A stretch of DNA of 16,279 nucleotides from the NCBI GenBank assembly GCA_963922455.1, contig CAWUIO010000134.1, positions 1 to 16,279 on the forward strand. Reading direction: 5' to 3'. Shown piece after piece: positions 1-7,328 of the stretch (position 1 is its first letter; each line of letters opens with the position of its first letter). The notes under the pieces were generated by a model. That model was not told where the DNA came from. It saw only the letters and a list, made by a program, of their open reading frames with translations, and made no database searches. This DNA is from CAWUIO01 sp963922455 (GTDB taxonomy: Bacteria > Bacteroidota > Bacteroidia > Cytophagales > Microscillaceae). The position numbers were made by a program, and so were the translations under genes.

Positions 1-55
1 CAGGTTCCCGAAATGGCTCTTTGCAGCCCAACGCAATTAAATACGAACAGTTTCT
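1..55 (+). mobile_element. Right end of a MITE-like element, cut by the window edge
   Basis: Positions 1-42 are identical to 7797-7838; after three mismatches, 46-55 (AACAGTTTCT) match again. The complement of 35-55 matches 7689-7709 at 19 of 21 positions, so this is the right terminal inverted repeat of the same small element that lies complete at 7689-7851. The left part lies outside the window. Homology between the copies stops at 55. No transposase is visible. Confidence 0.6.
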
Positions 56-351
56 AAATCCATTCAAATTAGAAAATACCACACTGCAAGGGAATATACC
101 TTCCAATTTTTTTTTAGAGCAATTTTAGATAGAACCTAAAAAAAAATTTGGGAAAACACGTGAATTTTTAGAATTTATAGAACAATTTATTGCCTTATGC
201 AAATATTAATAGGCAATAATTTGCTTTTGCTGGTAATTACCGAATATTACGCGTAATTTTAAAGCATAAAACTAATAATACAATACTTTTCTTTCTTGTA
301 AACCTGAAGCTACTATTGGAAATCATTCATCTATAAGAAGTTAATTCCATT
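56..351 (+). promoter_or_regulatory. AT-rich leader with several inverted repeats upstream of the aminotransferase operon
   Basis: No gene is seen. The stretch holds a stem of nine T against nine A (103-117 with 136-151, including CCAA/TTGG ends), a perfect 9-bp inverted repeat TTATTGCCT/AGGCAATAA (187-195 with 211-219), and two perfect palindromes: GGTAATTACC (232-241) and ATTACGCGTAAT (246-257). The palindromes share a GTAATT/AATTAC core and lie about 100 bases before the first gene, where an operator would be expected. No clean TAnnTTTG box was found; TACTTTTC at 284-291 is one base off. The A/T stem could end transcription from the left. Regulatory use is inference. Confidence 0.4.
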
Positions 352-1512
352 ATGTCTGCTTCAAAATTGAATCGTCGCTTATTGTTTAAGTCGGGCCTCG
401 TAGCGGCCACCGGCTTTTCCGCTTTCCCAGCGTGGGCTTTGGCTCACACCAACCCGGTTCAAGGTCTAAGACAACAACTTGAGCCTGGAGTAGATTTACA
501 ATCACCAGAACTTCTTCAATTAGAAGACGTGGTCATCAAAGCCCGTCTTTCAGCTAACGAAAATCCATACGGACCTTCCCCAAAAGCCAAAGAAGCGCTT
601 ATTAAGGCTTTGGATCAAAGTTTTATGTATCCGGGCAAGCACATGCGCCAATTAATTGATTTAATTGCCCAAAAAGAGGAAGTCAGTCCTGATCATATCA
701 TGTTGGGCGCCGGTTCTACCGAAATTCTTTTGGCCGCATTTCTAGCCTATGGACCTAAGGGAAAATTTGTGGTAGCCGATCCCGGGTATATCTCGCGGGT
801 GAAAGAGCTTGACTTAGTAAAAGTACCCCTTACAGACTCGTATCATCACGATCTGGAAGCCATGGCCCTTCGGGTTGACTCTGCTACCTCTTTGGTTTAT
901 GTGTGCAATCCCAACAATCCTACCGGGACTTTATTAGAGGCCGGGCAACTCCAAGACTTTTGTTCTTCCATTTCTCCCCAAGTACCCGTCATGGTAGATG
1001 AAGCCTACATCGACTACAATGATAACGCTTCCAAAAGCAGCATGATGGAATTGGTACGAAAAGGAGAGAATATCATGGTAGTTCGAACCTTCTCCAAGCT
1101 ACACGGGTTTGCCGGGCTCCGGGTAGGGTACTGTGTGGCCCAACCCGAAACCATTAAAGTCTTAAAGAAATTTCACGCTCCTAATAGTCTAAGCATGCCT
1201 TCTTTGGCAGGGGCCATTGCTAGCTATCAGGATGAAGAATTTCCACAACTTGTGCTTTCTAAAACGCAGGAAGCCAAGGAGTATCTTTATTCACTCCTAG
1301 ACGAGATGGAGTATGAGTATATCCCTTCCAGCACCAACTTTGTCTTATTTCCTATTCGCATGAAAGGGGATACTTTCCTGGATGAAATGCGAAAACTAGG
1401 GGTATCGGTACGCCGATGGGAATTTAACCGCCAACACTGGTGCCGGGTAAGCCTCGGCAAGATGGAGCAAATGAAGCTGTTTAAGGAAGCCTTCCGTCAA
1501 GTTGTCGCTTAA
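352..1512 (+). CDS. Tat-exported PLP-dependent aminotransferase, HisC-like
   Basis: This is a fold-type I aminotransferase closest in motifs to histidinol-phosphate aminotransferases. It would move an amino group between an amino acid and a 2-oxo acid using PLP. Visible motifs: ANENPYGPS near residue 70, GAGSTEIL (119-126), CNPNNPTG (185-192), VDEAY with Asp216, TFSKLHG with Schiff-base Lys249, GLRVGY with Arg257, and Arg365 in RVSLG for the substrate carboxylate. Length (386) suits the family plus a leader. The N-terminus NRRLLFK followed by a hydrophobic stretch ending in AWALA looks like a twin-arginine signal, so export of the folded, PLP-loaded enzyme is likely; cytoplasmic HisC has no such leader. 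The oxidase gene follows after 12 bases. Substrate is unknown. A role in histidine synthesis is unlikely given export and the absence of his genes nearby. Confidence 0.88.
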   Translation: MSASKLNRRLLFKSGLVAATGFSAFPAWALAHTNPVQGLRQQLEPGVDLQSPELLQLEDVVIKARLSANENPYGPSPKAKEALIKALDQSFMYPGKHMRQLIDLIAQKEEVSPDHIMLGAGSTEILLAAFLAYGPKGKFVVADPGYISRVKELDLVKVPLTDSYHHDLEAMALRVDSATSLVYVCNPNNPTGTLLEAGQLQDFCSSISPQVPVMVDEAYIDYNDNASKSSMMELVRKGENIMVVRTFSKLHGFAGLRVGYCVAQPETIKVLKKFHAPNSLSMPSLAGAIASYQDEEFPQLVLSKTQEAKEYLYSLLDEMEYEYIPSSTNFVLFPIRMKGDTFLDEMRKLGVSVRRWEFNRQHWCRVSLGKMEQMKLFKEAFRQVVA

Positions 1513-1524
1513 AACACCTTTTCT

Positions 1525-3069
1525 ATGACTCGAAGAGAATTTGTGGAGCGGAGTGCCCGGAAGGGCCTCTCCGCTTACGCTATCTTATCGGCCTGGGGTT
1601 TTATTGCTCCGGCTCCGGTAAAAGCCCTTCCCCAGGAATCTACCCGAAAAAACAAGCGAATTCTTATCTTGGGAGCGGGCTTAGCGGGGATGACTGCAGC
1701 ATATGAGCTTCAAAAACTTGGCTATTCCTGCCAGATCTTGGAAGCTCGCGACAGGGCCGGGGGAAGAGTATGGACCATACGCGGAGGAAGCACCGAAACG
1801 GAACTGGGGGGAGAAACTCAAACCGCCCAATTTGCCCCAGGGCACTATCTCAATGCCGGGGCAGCCCGCATCCCGCATCATCACGAAGTCAGCTTACATT
1901 ATTGTCGGGAGCTGCATGTGCCCTTGGAAGTATTTGTCAATGCCAATGAAGCGAGCTTTTGCTATGCCTCGGGGACTAAAACAGGTAAACGCGTACGGAT
2001 GCGGGAATACCACACCGATATGCGGGGGTATGTTACCGAGCTTCTCGCCAAAGCTATCCAATCGGAAGCTCTCGATCAAAACCTAGAAAAAGAAGATGCT
2101 GATCAACTCCTGGCTTACTTAAAAGCCGAGGGAGAGCTCAACTCCCAGTTTCAATATCGGGGCTCCGAAAGAAGAGGCTATGGATTTAGTCCGGGGGCTT
2201 CTGAAGCCCTGGACCCTTCTGATCCTTGGGCTTTGAAAGACATCATGGATGCGGGTTTTCTTCACCCTGCTTTTGCTAATGTGGGTGAGTATACCTATCA
2301 CCAACAACCTACTTTACTACAACCCCAAGGGGGCATGGATCAACTGGTTCAAGCTCTGAAAAAAAAGGTAGGCCGATCCATCATGTACCGTTCGGAGGTT
2401 TTGGAAATCCAAAAAGATGAGCAAAAAGTATCTCTCACCTTCCGAGATGCCGCAGGGAACGTACAAAAGGCCGAAGCTGAGTATGCCATTTGCACGCTTC
2501 CCCTGACCCAACTTCGTAAAATCAAAAATAATTTTTCCGGCGAAGTCAAACGCACGATTGATTTTGTCTCGTATATGAAAACTGGAAAAATTGGAATCCA
2601 ATTCAAAAGGCGTTTCTGGGAGGAAGACGAGCAAATCTTTGGAGGGATTAGCAAAACCAATCAAGATATCACGCAAATTTTCTACCCATCGTATGGTTTT
2701 TTGGGAGCCAAAGGAGTGCTCAAGGGGTATTATAACTTTCACGAGCGGGCGGAGCGCTTTGCCGATTTATCACTCTCGCAAAGAATTGAAAAAGCGCTCC
2801 AGGAGGGCGAAAAAATTCACCCCCAGTATCGGCAAACCTACGAAAACGCCTTCTCCTTGGCCTGGCATAAAATTCCATTTAGCGAAGGCGGCTGGGCCCA
2901 TTACAGCCAGAAAGACCGAAAGCGCCTTTATCCCAGCCTACTTCGTCCCGAAGGCTCTCTCTACTTTGCTGGGGAGCATACTACCTATCTAAACGCTTGG
3001 ATGGCCGGGGCTTTTGAATCGGCCCGGAGGGTAGTGGATCAAATGCATAGAAGGATTGAAGCCTCATAA
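1525..3069 (+). CDS. Tat-exported flavin amine / L-amino acid oxidase
   Basis: A flavoprotein of the amine oxidase superfamily (monoamine oxidase, L-amino acid oxidase, tryptophan monooxygenase relatives). It should oxidise an amine or amino acid to the imine and pass electrons to oxygen, giving hydrogen peroxide. The dinucleotide fold is clear: RILILGAGLAG (GxGxxG at 50-55), then ILEARDRAGGR (Glu73 for the ADP ribose, GG at 79-80, Arg81). The C-terminal FAD motif is FAGEHT (481-486), then WMAGAFESA (492-500). The leader starts with TRREFVE, a near-consensus twin-arginine motif, followed by a hydrophobic stretch to about residue 35, as expected for export of a folded FAD enzyme. Start ATG lies 12 bases after the aminotransferase stop, so co-transcription is likely. 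Substrate cannot be read from sequence; the aminotransferase neighbour favours an amino acid. Confidence 0.88.
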   Translation: MTRREFVERSARKGLSAYAILSAWGFIAPAPVKALPQESTRKNKRILILGAGLAGMTAAYELQKLGYSCQILEARDRAGGRVWTIRGGSTETELGGETQTAQFAPGHYLNAGAARIPHHHEVSLHYCRELHVPLEVFVNANEASFCYASGTKTGKRVRMREYHTDMRGYVTELLAKAIQSEALDQNLEKEDADQLLAYLKAEGELNSQFQYRGSERRGYGFSPGASEALDPSDPWALKDIMDAGFLHPAFANVGEYTYHQQPTLLQPQGGMDQLVQALKKKVGRSIMYRSEVLEIQKDEQKVSLTFRDAAGNVQKAEAEYAICTLPLTQLRKIKNNFSGEVKRTIDFVSYMKTGKIGIQFKRRFWEEDEQIFGGISKTNQDITQIFYPSYGFLGAKGVLKGYYNFHERAERFADLSLSQRIEKALQEGEKIHPQYRQTYENAFSLAWHKIPFSEGGWAHYSQKDRKRLYPSLLRPEGSLYFAGEHTTYLNAWMAGAFESARRVVDQMHRRIEAS

Positions 3070-3100
3070 TTTCTTAGAACCCAAAAATTAATCGAATAAG

Positions 3101-4075
3101 ATGAAAATAAAGTTTTATACAGTACTTTGTTTAGGTTTGTTGACCTGCCTTACCTCTCAGTCTCAAGATACAGCCCTTGACTCTCGCGGCTTAAGCCTAG
3201 AGGAGTACACCTCAGCTAAGGAGTTGAAAATTCCCAATTTGGCCAAAGATTCCTATATCAAAAAAGAAGGCCTCATTTTTGACCGGGAAAACCCTCCTTT
3301 CCAGTTTTCCTTTAGCGATGGAAAGAAGCGCAAACTTTTCCTCTTTCAGATTTTCGAGACCGAAGCCTTGCAGTCATTAGGCCAATTGGCCGTTTATCAA
3401 TGTGCCGATGGCGAACAAGAACGTATTATGATCCAACCCATCCCTACTCACTTAGCTCCTAAGAAAGTCTGGGATGTATATATGGATGACCTTAAACTCC
3501 AAAACCAAACAGAAGCCAGTTTCTCCACGTGTTTGGCCTTTGCCTTATCAAGACAAACGGGTCCCTTGGCCCAAGGCGAAGACGAATCTGACGAAGAAGA
3601 GTACGAATATTGCTTCCCTGCCAAAGCCCAGGTTGGTTTGCCAGGAGGAAAAAGCAAAGTGATCTCCCAAATAAAACCCGGCGATTGGATTTGGGCGGGT
3701 GATCCCGAACATCCTGAATCTTGGCAGCCCCATCAAGTTCAAAAACTAGTAAGCCATCAGAAAAACGTAGCCCTTTGGAAAGTTGATTTGCTTCCTCAGG
3801 ACCTACTGGCCAGTGCGGAGCTTGGATGGACCCTAAACCCCAAGTCGATACAGGCCACGGGTAATCACCCCATCGTGTCTGAACGGGGGGGGATTCGCAT
3901 GGATGCCCTGCATGAAGGGGATGTCTTATATATTTTTGATCAGAAGCACAGGATGAAAATCCCCTACCAGGTACAAAAAGTACATCCTACATATGAAATT
4001 GTCAAGACGGTGTACAACTTGGTACTAGATGCGCCAGCTTATCTCATAGAGGGTTTTATGGTTTATCAGAAATAG
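3101..4075 (+). CDS. Secreted protein with C-terminal Hint (intein/hedgehog-like) domain
   Basis: 324 residues. A hydrophobic leader (about 4-18) ends in LLTC then SQSQ-D; signal peptidase I cleavage is likely, and lipidation at Cys16 possible but the lipobox is weak. Residues 25-155 match no family I recognise. An acidic linker (about 159-169) leads to a Hint fold: CFPAKAQV with nucleophile Cys171, IKPGDWIWAG (191-200), ATGNHPIVS (252-260, the TxxH block with His256), and a final VYNLVLDAPAYLIEGFMVY strand. Inteins and bacterial Hint domains usually close with a ..VHN motif; here the chain ends ..VYQK, so splicing is not expected, but an N-S acyl shift at Cys171 with cleavage or ester formation remains possible. 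It starts 31 bases after the oxidase stop and probably belongs to the same operon. What it processes or attaches to is unknown. Confidence 0.72.
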   Translation: MKIKFYTVLCLGLLTCLTSQSQDTALDSRGLSLEEYTSAKELKIPNLAKDSYIKKEGLIFDRENPPFQFSFSDGKKRKLFLFQIFETEALQSLGQLAVYQCADGEQERIMIQPIPTHLAPKKVWDVYMDDLKLQNQTEASFSTCLAFALSRQTGPLAQGEDESDEEEYEYCFPAKAQVGLPGGKSKVISQIKPGDWIWAGDPEHPESWQPHQVQKLVSHQKNVALWKVDLLPQDLLASAELGWTLNPKSIQATGNHPIVSERGGIRMDALHEGDVLYIFDQKHRMKIPYQVQKVHPTYEIVKTVYNLVLDAPAYLIEGFMVYQK

Positions 4076-4271
4076 CCATCGGCCCGGGGAAGGGTAATTT
4101 TGCCTAGAAAAAACTCAAGATAAGGTAATGTTGGGGCAATTTTTGATTTAAATATGCTAATAATCGTATATTTATTACGTGCCCCTTATCCTAAGGTGTC
4201 TCATTGAGATAAATCTTGTTTATAGGCACTAATAGAAAAGCCACCCACATATTTCAAAAGGTCTTAGTATT
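4076..4271 (+). promoter_or_regulatory. Hairpin-rich gap between the Hint gene and the AAA+ ATPase gene
   Basis: Nested and competing inverted repeats: GGGGCA/TGCCCC (4133-4138 with 4180-4185) encloses TAAATAT/ATATTTA (4149-4155 with 4168-4174). GATAAGG/CCTTATC (4119-4125 with 4184-4190) uses part of the same right arm, and CCTTA/TAAGG (4184-4188 with 4192-4196) forms a small local hairpin. Not all can exist together. This may be a terminator for the operon, an operator, or an RNA leader of the next gene. No T-run follows the stems, which argues against a standard intrinsic terminator. Confidence 0.35.
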
Positions 4272-5921
4272 ATGCGCATTGTATATAGCTTGGCGCTTGC
4301 CCTTCCCGTTACCTTCCTTCTCCTTTGGCTCTGCCATCTGGGCCTCCAAAATAAAGTAGACCCACTTTGGACAGAAATTGATTCGGTCATGCATGTCCAG
4401 GATTGGAAACTACTCGCCAATAGTGAAGAAGAATTAAAGACCTTGTATCAACAAGTGCAAAGAGATCCCAGTCTGGATACTCTTGAGCCTATACAGCTTG
4501 TAAGCCAACCCTTTATGCCAACCATGGAATGGACTAAGTTTGCCGGGGCTTTGAACCAACTGATGGAAGATAAAAAGGTCGTAATAAGTGGCGCAACCGG
4601 TTCGGGTAAATCTACTCTCATCGATCGAATCTCCCAAGTAGTGGCCGTTAGCCCAGAACGAATAGCTAACTTGACCTGTGTAGAAGAAATGGCTGTCGAA
4701 TATCACAAAGCCTGGATCGGCACCTACGAAGGAGGCAAGTTTTATCCCGGTAGGTTGCTTGATTTTTTTGAAAAATGTAGACAAGATACCCTGCATAATT
4801 ACATATTGCTCATCGATGACTTTGATAAAATTTATCGAGGCACTTTTTTCGGGGCTGAGCTTTGGCGTGAATTGGAAAACCCGGATTACGATAATTACAT
4901 CTATGGCTACGATAAGGAAATTAGTATCCCCGATAACTTCTATATGATCTCCGTGTGCCATCCCGGTAAAGCCGGAACCGTACCCGTGACTGCCGAAGAT
5001 CTGCGGCGTTTATCAATGGGTAACCCCATTCATATCCGACCCAATTACCACGAGCTTTTACTCTATATCAGTCAAGAAAAACCAGGTACTGACTTAGACC
5101 CAGAAAAACAGAAAAACCTACAAAAAGCCCTTTATTTCTTCATCAAGACCAATCAGATGATTGAAGAAAAATTTGGGCCTTCTGTGGTATTGGGGCAGTG
5201 GTCAGGTTTACGAAAAAGCCTAAGAGATTTTGACTTGGAAAGAGCCAAAGATCTTTTAATTGAGCACGTCAATACCTATGACGTACGTTTTCGCCTCAGC
5301 AAAGCTGACTTTGAGCCCATCGATTACACCATAAAAAGCGGGGGCCTGGTACGAGAAAGTAATTTTTTCTCCTTGGCCGTCAAGGAAACCCTGCTACTAG
5401 GTATCTTCACTGAATTCTCCGTAGCGATTTTATTTGCTATCGTTTCGGCCATCATTGGTTTTCTAAAATATACCAACCGTAAACGCCGGGTTAATAAATT
5501 GGTCCAAAACCTCTCTGCCTCCGTAGATCAATACCAGTCTAATAAAATCCGATTTGATTTGGCCTACGGGCAATTACTTAATGAGAAGGAGCAAGTCCAA
5601 ACCTTGGTCAAAAAGCGCCAAATTAACTTCTCAGAAGCCAATTACTTGCTCTTAAACCTCAGTGAGCAACTCAAACAAATGGAATATGTCCACAGCCTTG
5701 GCGACATCTCAGATAAACTCAAGTGGATGATCAAAGAAATCCTGGCCGATAAATACATGGACGAGTTTGAGTTTAAAAAACGTAAAGAATTTCTCTATAC
5801 CCTCCGAGGTAAAGTCGACGAAGCTAATTTCATGCGTTTAGAAAAGCATCTACTAGATCTTTACCGCAAGAGTTTGGCCATGGATAAGAGCAAGGAAGCC
5901 GTCGTGGTTGGCCAAATCTAG
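4272..5921 (+). CDS. Membrane-anchored McrB/MoxR-like AAA+ ATPase
   Basis: 549 residues. A P-loop ATPase domain covers about 75-260: Walker A GATGSGKST (107-115, Lys113), Walker B YILLIDDFDK (Asp182/Asp183), SIPDNFYMISVCHPG (218-232), like the sensor-1 strand of McrB/MoxR proteins, and LRR (244-246), a candidate arginine finger. It is framed by two hydrophobic segments: about 6-25 and about 373-399, the second followed by NRKRR. The C-terminal 150 residues are charged and helical, probably coiled-coil. I do not recognise a named family. The Walker motifs look intact, so it should bind and hydrolyse ATP. Positive charges after the second segment would put the tail in the cytoplasm and, with two spans, the ATPase outside, which is implausible; see findings. 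Its stop overlaps that of the converging channel gene within CTAG. Function unknown. Confidence 0.75.
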   Translation: MRIVYSLALALPVTFLLLWLCHLGLQNKVDPLWTEIDSVMHVQDWKLLANSEEELKTLYQQVQRDPSLDTLEPIQLVSQPFMPTMEWTKFAGALNQLMEDKKVVISGATGSGKSTLIDRISQVVAVSPERIANLTCVEEMAVEYHKAWIGTYEGGKFYPGRLLDFFEKCRQDTLHNYILLIDDFDKIYRGTFFGAELWRELENPDYDNYIYGYDKEISIPDNFYMISVCHPGKAGTVPVTAEDLRRLSMGNPIHIRPNYHELLLYISQEKPGTDLDPEKQKNLQKALYFFIKTNQMIEEKFGPSVVLGQWSGLRKSLRDFDLERAKDLLIEHVNTYDVRFRLSKADFEPIDYTIKSGGLVRESNFFSLAVKETLLLGIFTEFSVAILFAIVSAIIGFLKYTNRKRRVNKLVQNLSASVDQYQSNKIRFDLAYGQLLNEKEQVQTLVKKRQINFSEANYLLLNLSEQLKQMEYVHSLGDISDKLKWMIKEILADKYMDEFEFKKRKEFLYTLRGKVDEANFMRLEKHLLDLYRKSLAMDKSKEAVVVGQI

Positions 5922-6601
5922 CCTTTTGCCTTCTCCTTCTCTGACTGCTGTATATATTTCCCTACGATTATCGCCGTCACGATCACCAAGTAAAATTGTC
6001 CTGAAATACCAATGAGTAGACTGGCCTGTTTGGCTAAAAGGGTTTTAGGAGTGATATCCCCATAACCAATCGACGTAAGGGTTATATAACTAAAATATAT
6101 AAGCTCTTGTCCTAAGCTTGCTTTCTCACCTGCTGTATAACTGAGCCCATTAAAGGAACCTGGATCGGTCAACTCAATTGAGAAACATAATAAAAAGCCT
6201 ACAAAACCTAAGGCAATAAAGCCATCCAGTAAGCCAAAAATGGCACTGTTATCCACCACCTCCAGCTTCCATATCTGGCGCATGATCTCAAAATTAACTA
6301 CCCCATAGAACAGGAAATAGACCGATAAGCGGGTAATGGTGAGTATATTATCATCTGCACCCAGTTGAATCCATTGGAGGGAATTGGCCAGGGTATCCGA
6401 GATGATGAGGGCCACAAAAAAAATAGTCAGCCTTCTTTTGTGTGATATTAGTAAAATCCCCGCCATGATATTGGCAAAGAAAAAAAACTGATCGGCAAAA
6501 GGGTCATGGATCCGCGCGGGAACAATGAGAGCCCCGAAAAGCTCCATAATTTGAGTTATAAAGAATATCTCAAAGCGGTATTGGTAGAGCTGTTTAATCA
6601 A
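5918..6601 (-). CDS. Potassium-channel-like protein, single pore domain
   Basis: 227 residues with a C-terminal pore module of the two-helix ion channel family: hydrophobic helix about 122-142, then the selectivity filter TSIGYGD (176-182) and a second helix about 193-215. The N-terminal 110 residues hold further hydrophobic segments (about 10-28, 37-52, 57-70, 88-105) without the regularly spaced arginines of a voltage sensor, so a non-voltage-gated potassium channel is the best reading. No RCK/TrkA-N regulatory domain follows; the protein ends in a short charged tail. The chosen start is a TTG at 6601 (complement); the frame stays open upstream without ATG, and the first internal Met is at residue 19, so the start is uncertain. 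It converges on the AAA+ gene and diverges from the small transporter gene. Confidence 0.82.
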   Translation of the reverse strand: MIKQLYQYRFEIFFITQIMELFGALIVPARIHDPFADQFFFFANIMAGILLISHKRRLTIFFVALIISDTLANSLQWIQLGADDNILTITRLSVYFLFYGVVNFEIMRQIWKLEVVDNSAIFGLLDGFIALGFVGFLLCFSIELTDPGSFNGLSYTAGEKASLGQELIYFSYITLTSIGYGDITPKTLLAKQASLLIGISGQFYLVIVTAIIVGKYIQQSEKEKAKG

Positions 6602-6742
6602 AACAATGTAATTTAGGTTTTTCGGATGGTTTTTAAGTTATGTCACGAACCTAGCAAGAGTTTCAGCCCGCGATGGTTATATTTCGGTCTAAATTTACAG
6701 GGCATTTGTTTTAATTAAAACCCCCATTCACTCACTCAATTT
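6602..6742 (+). promoter_or_regulatory. Divergent promoter region between channel and YdcZ-type transporter
   Basis: 141 bases separate the two divergent starts. It contains a perfect 12-bp palindrome TTTTAATTAAAA (6709-6720) and TATATTTC (6678-6685), one base off the Bacteroidota -7 box TAnnTTTG on the + strand. No convincing -33 element was found. The promoter call rests mainly on gene orientation. Confidence 0.3.
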
Positions 6743-7192
6743 ATGAAAGCGATTTATTTTTATACCTTCCTGGCTATTTTATGCGGGGCCATTTTACCAG
6801 TACAGGCTGTTCTCAATGCCAAAATGGGGGAAGCTGTAAAAGATCCCATCTATGCCACCTTGATATCCTTTGTGGTGGGGTCTCTCGGTTTACTGCTCTA
6901 TGTTTTGGTCATCGGGGTGGATATGAGCCGGATTAGCCAGGCCAAAACAGAATCTTGGACGATTTGGACCCCTGGTTTGATGGGCGCATTTTATGTGGGG
7001 GCTGTGATTATCTTAGTGCCCCGCATTGGGGCGGCCTTAACTTTTGGGCTGGTCGTGACGGGCCAGCTCGCCTTATCTTTGCTAGTCGATCACTATGGCT
7101 GGCTGGGCATGTCCGTCCATCCGGTCAATTCCTACCGTATTCTTGGTATTGCCTTGATTATTGTAGGAGTGATTCTGATACGTAATTATTAA
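6743..7192 (+). CDS. Small DMT-superfamily membrane protein, YdcZ/DUF606 type
   Basis: 149 residues, almost entirely hydrophobic, about five membrane helices: roughly 4-22, 37-58, 73-92, 96-114 and 129-146. The start GAILPVQAVLNAKMGEAVKDPIYATLISF follows the DUF606 pattern (P..A.lN..lg....p..As..sF..G) in shortened form: PVQAVLNAKMG is the key part. The length is that of the single-module YdcZ family within the drug/metabolite transporter superfamily. These are thought to act as dimers or paired modules; the substrate is unknown. Start ATG at 6743. The composite repeat begins about six bases after the stop, so nothing downstream belongs to this transcript. Confidence 0.8.
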   Translation: MKAIYFYTFLAILCGAILPVQAVLNAKMGEAVKDPIYATLISFVVGSLGLLLYVLVIGVDMSRISQAKTESWTIWTPGLMGAFYVGAVIILVPRIGAALTFGLVVTGQLALSLLVDHYGWLGMSVHPVNSYRILGIALIIVGVILIRNY

Positions 7193-7197
7193 CCCTT

Positions 7198-7328
7198 GGG
7201 GCTTCCCCCCGCCCCCAGAAGATCTTGCCCAATTATACAAAGGTACCCCGGCGGGGGTCGGGCTTTCGCTACTCGCTGCCTTTCCCCGCTAGGCCTACAC
7301 GAGCTCAAACAGGCCGCTCTATCCCTAA
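7198..7328 (+). repeat. Composite repeat copy 1, hairpin module
   Basis: Begins GGGGCTT and forms an 8-bp perfect stem CCCCCGCC/GGCGGGGG (7206-7213 with 7250-7257) around a 36-base loop. Then comes CGGGCTTTCGCTACTCGC and a block ending TCCCTAAGC. The same order occurs at 13362-13490 (same strand) and 9236-9365 (opposite strand). The stem sequence differs from those copies yet still pairs. The translated frames here are low-complexity and not conserved as protein, so this is treated as a non-coding repeat. Confidence 0.75.

Noticed and set aside
352..1512. Assignment as the biosynthetic hisC gene
   Set aside because: The twin-arginine leader and lack of his genes nearby argue for an exported enzyme of another pathway; only the fold-level assignment is kept.
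2317..2742. Long antisense frame inside the oxidase gene
   Set aside because: Shadow of a strongly supported coding region; no motif of its own.
3101..4075. Protein splicing by an intein
   Set aside because: The Hint domain is at the C-terminus with no C-extein and no terminal HN, so at most cleavage or transfer chemistry is possible.
4434..4961. 175-codon antisense frame inside the AAA+ gene
   Set aside because: It is the complement of the Walker region, whose motifs establish the + strand as coding.
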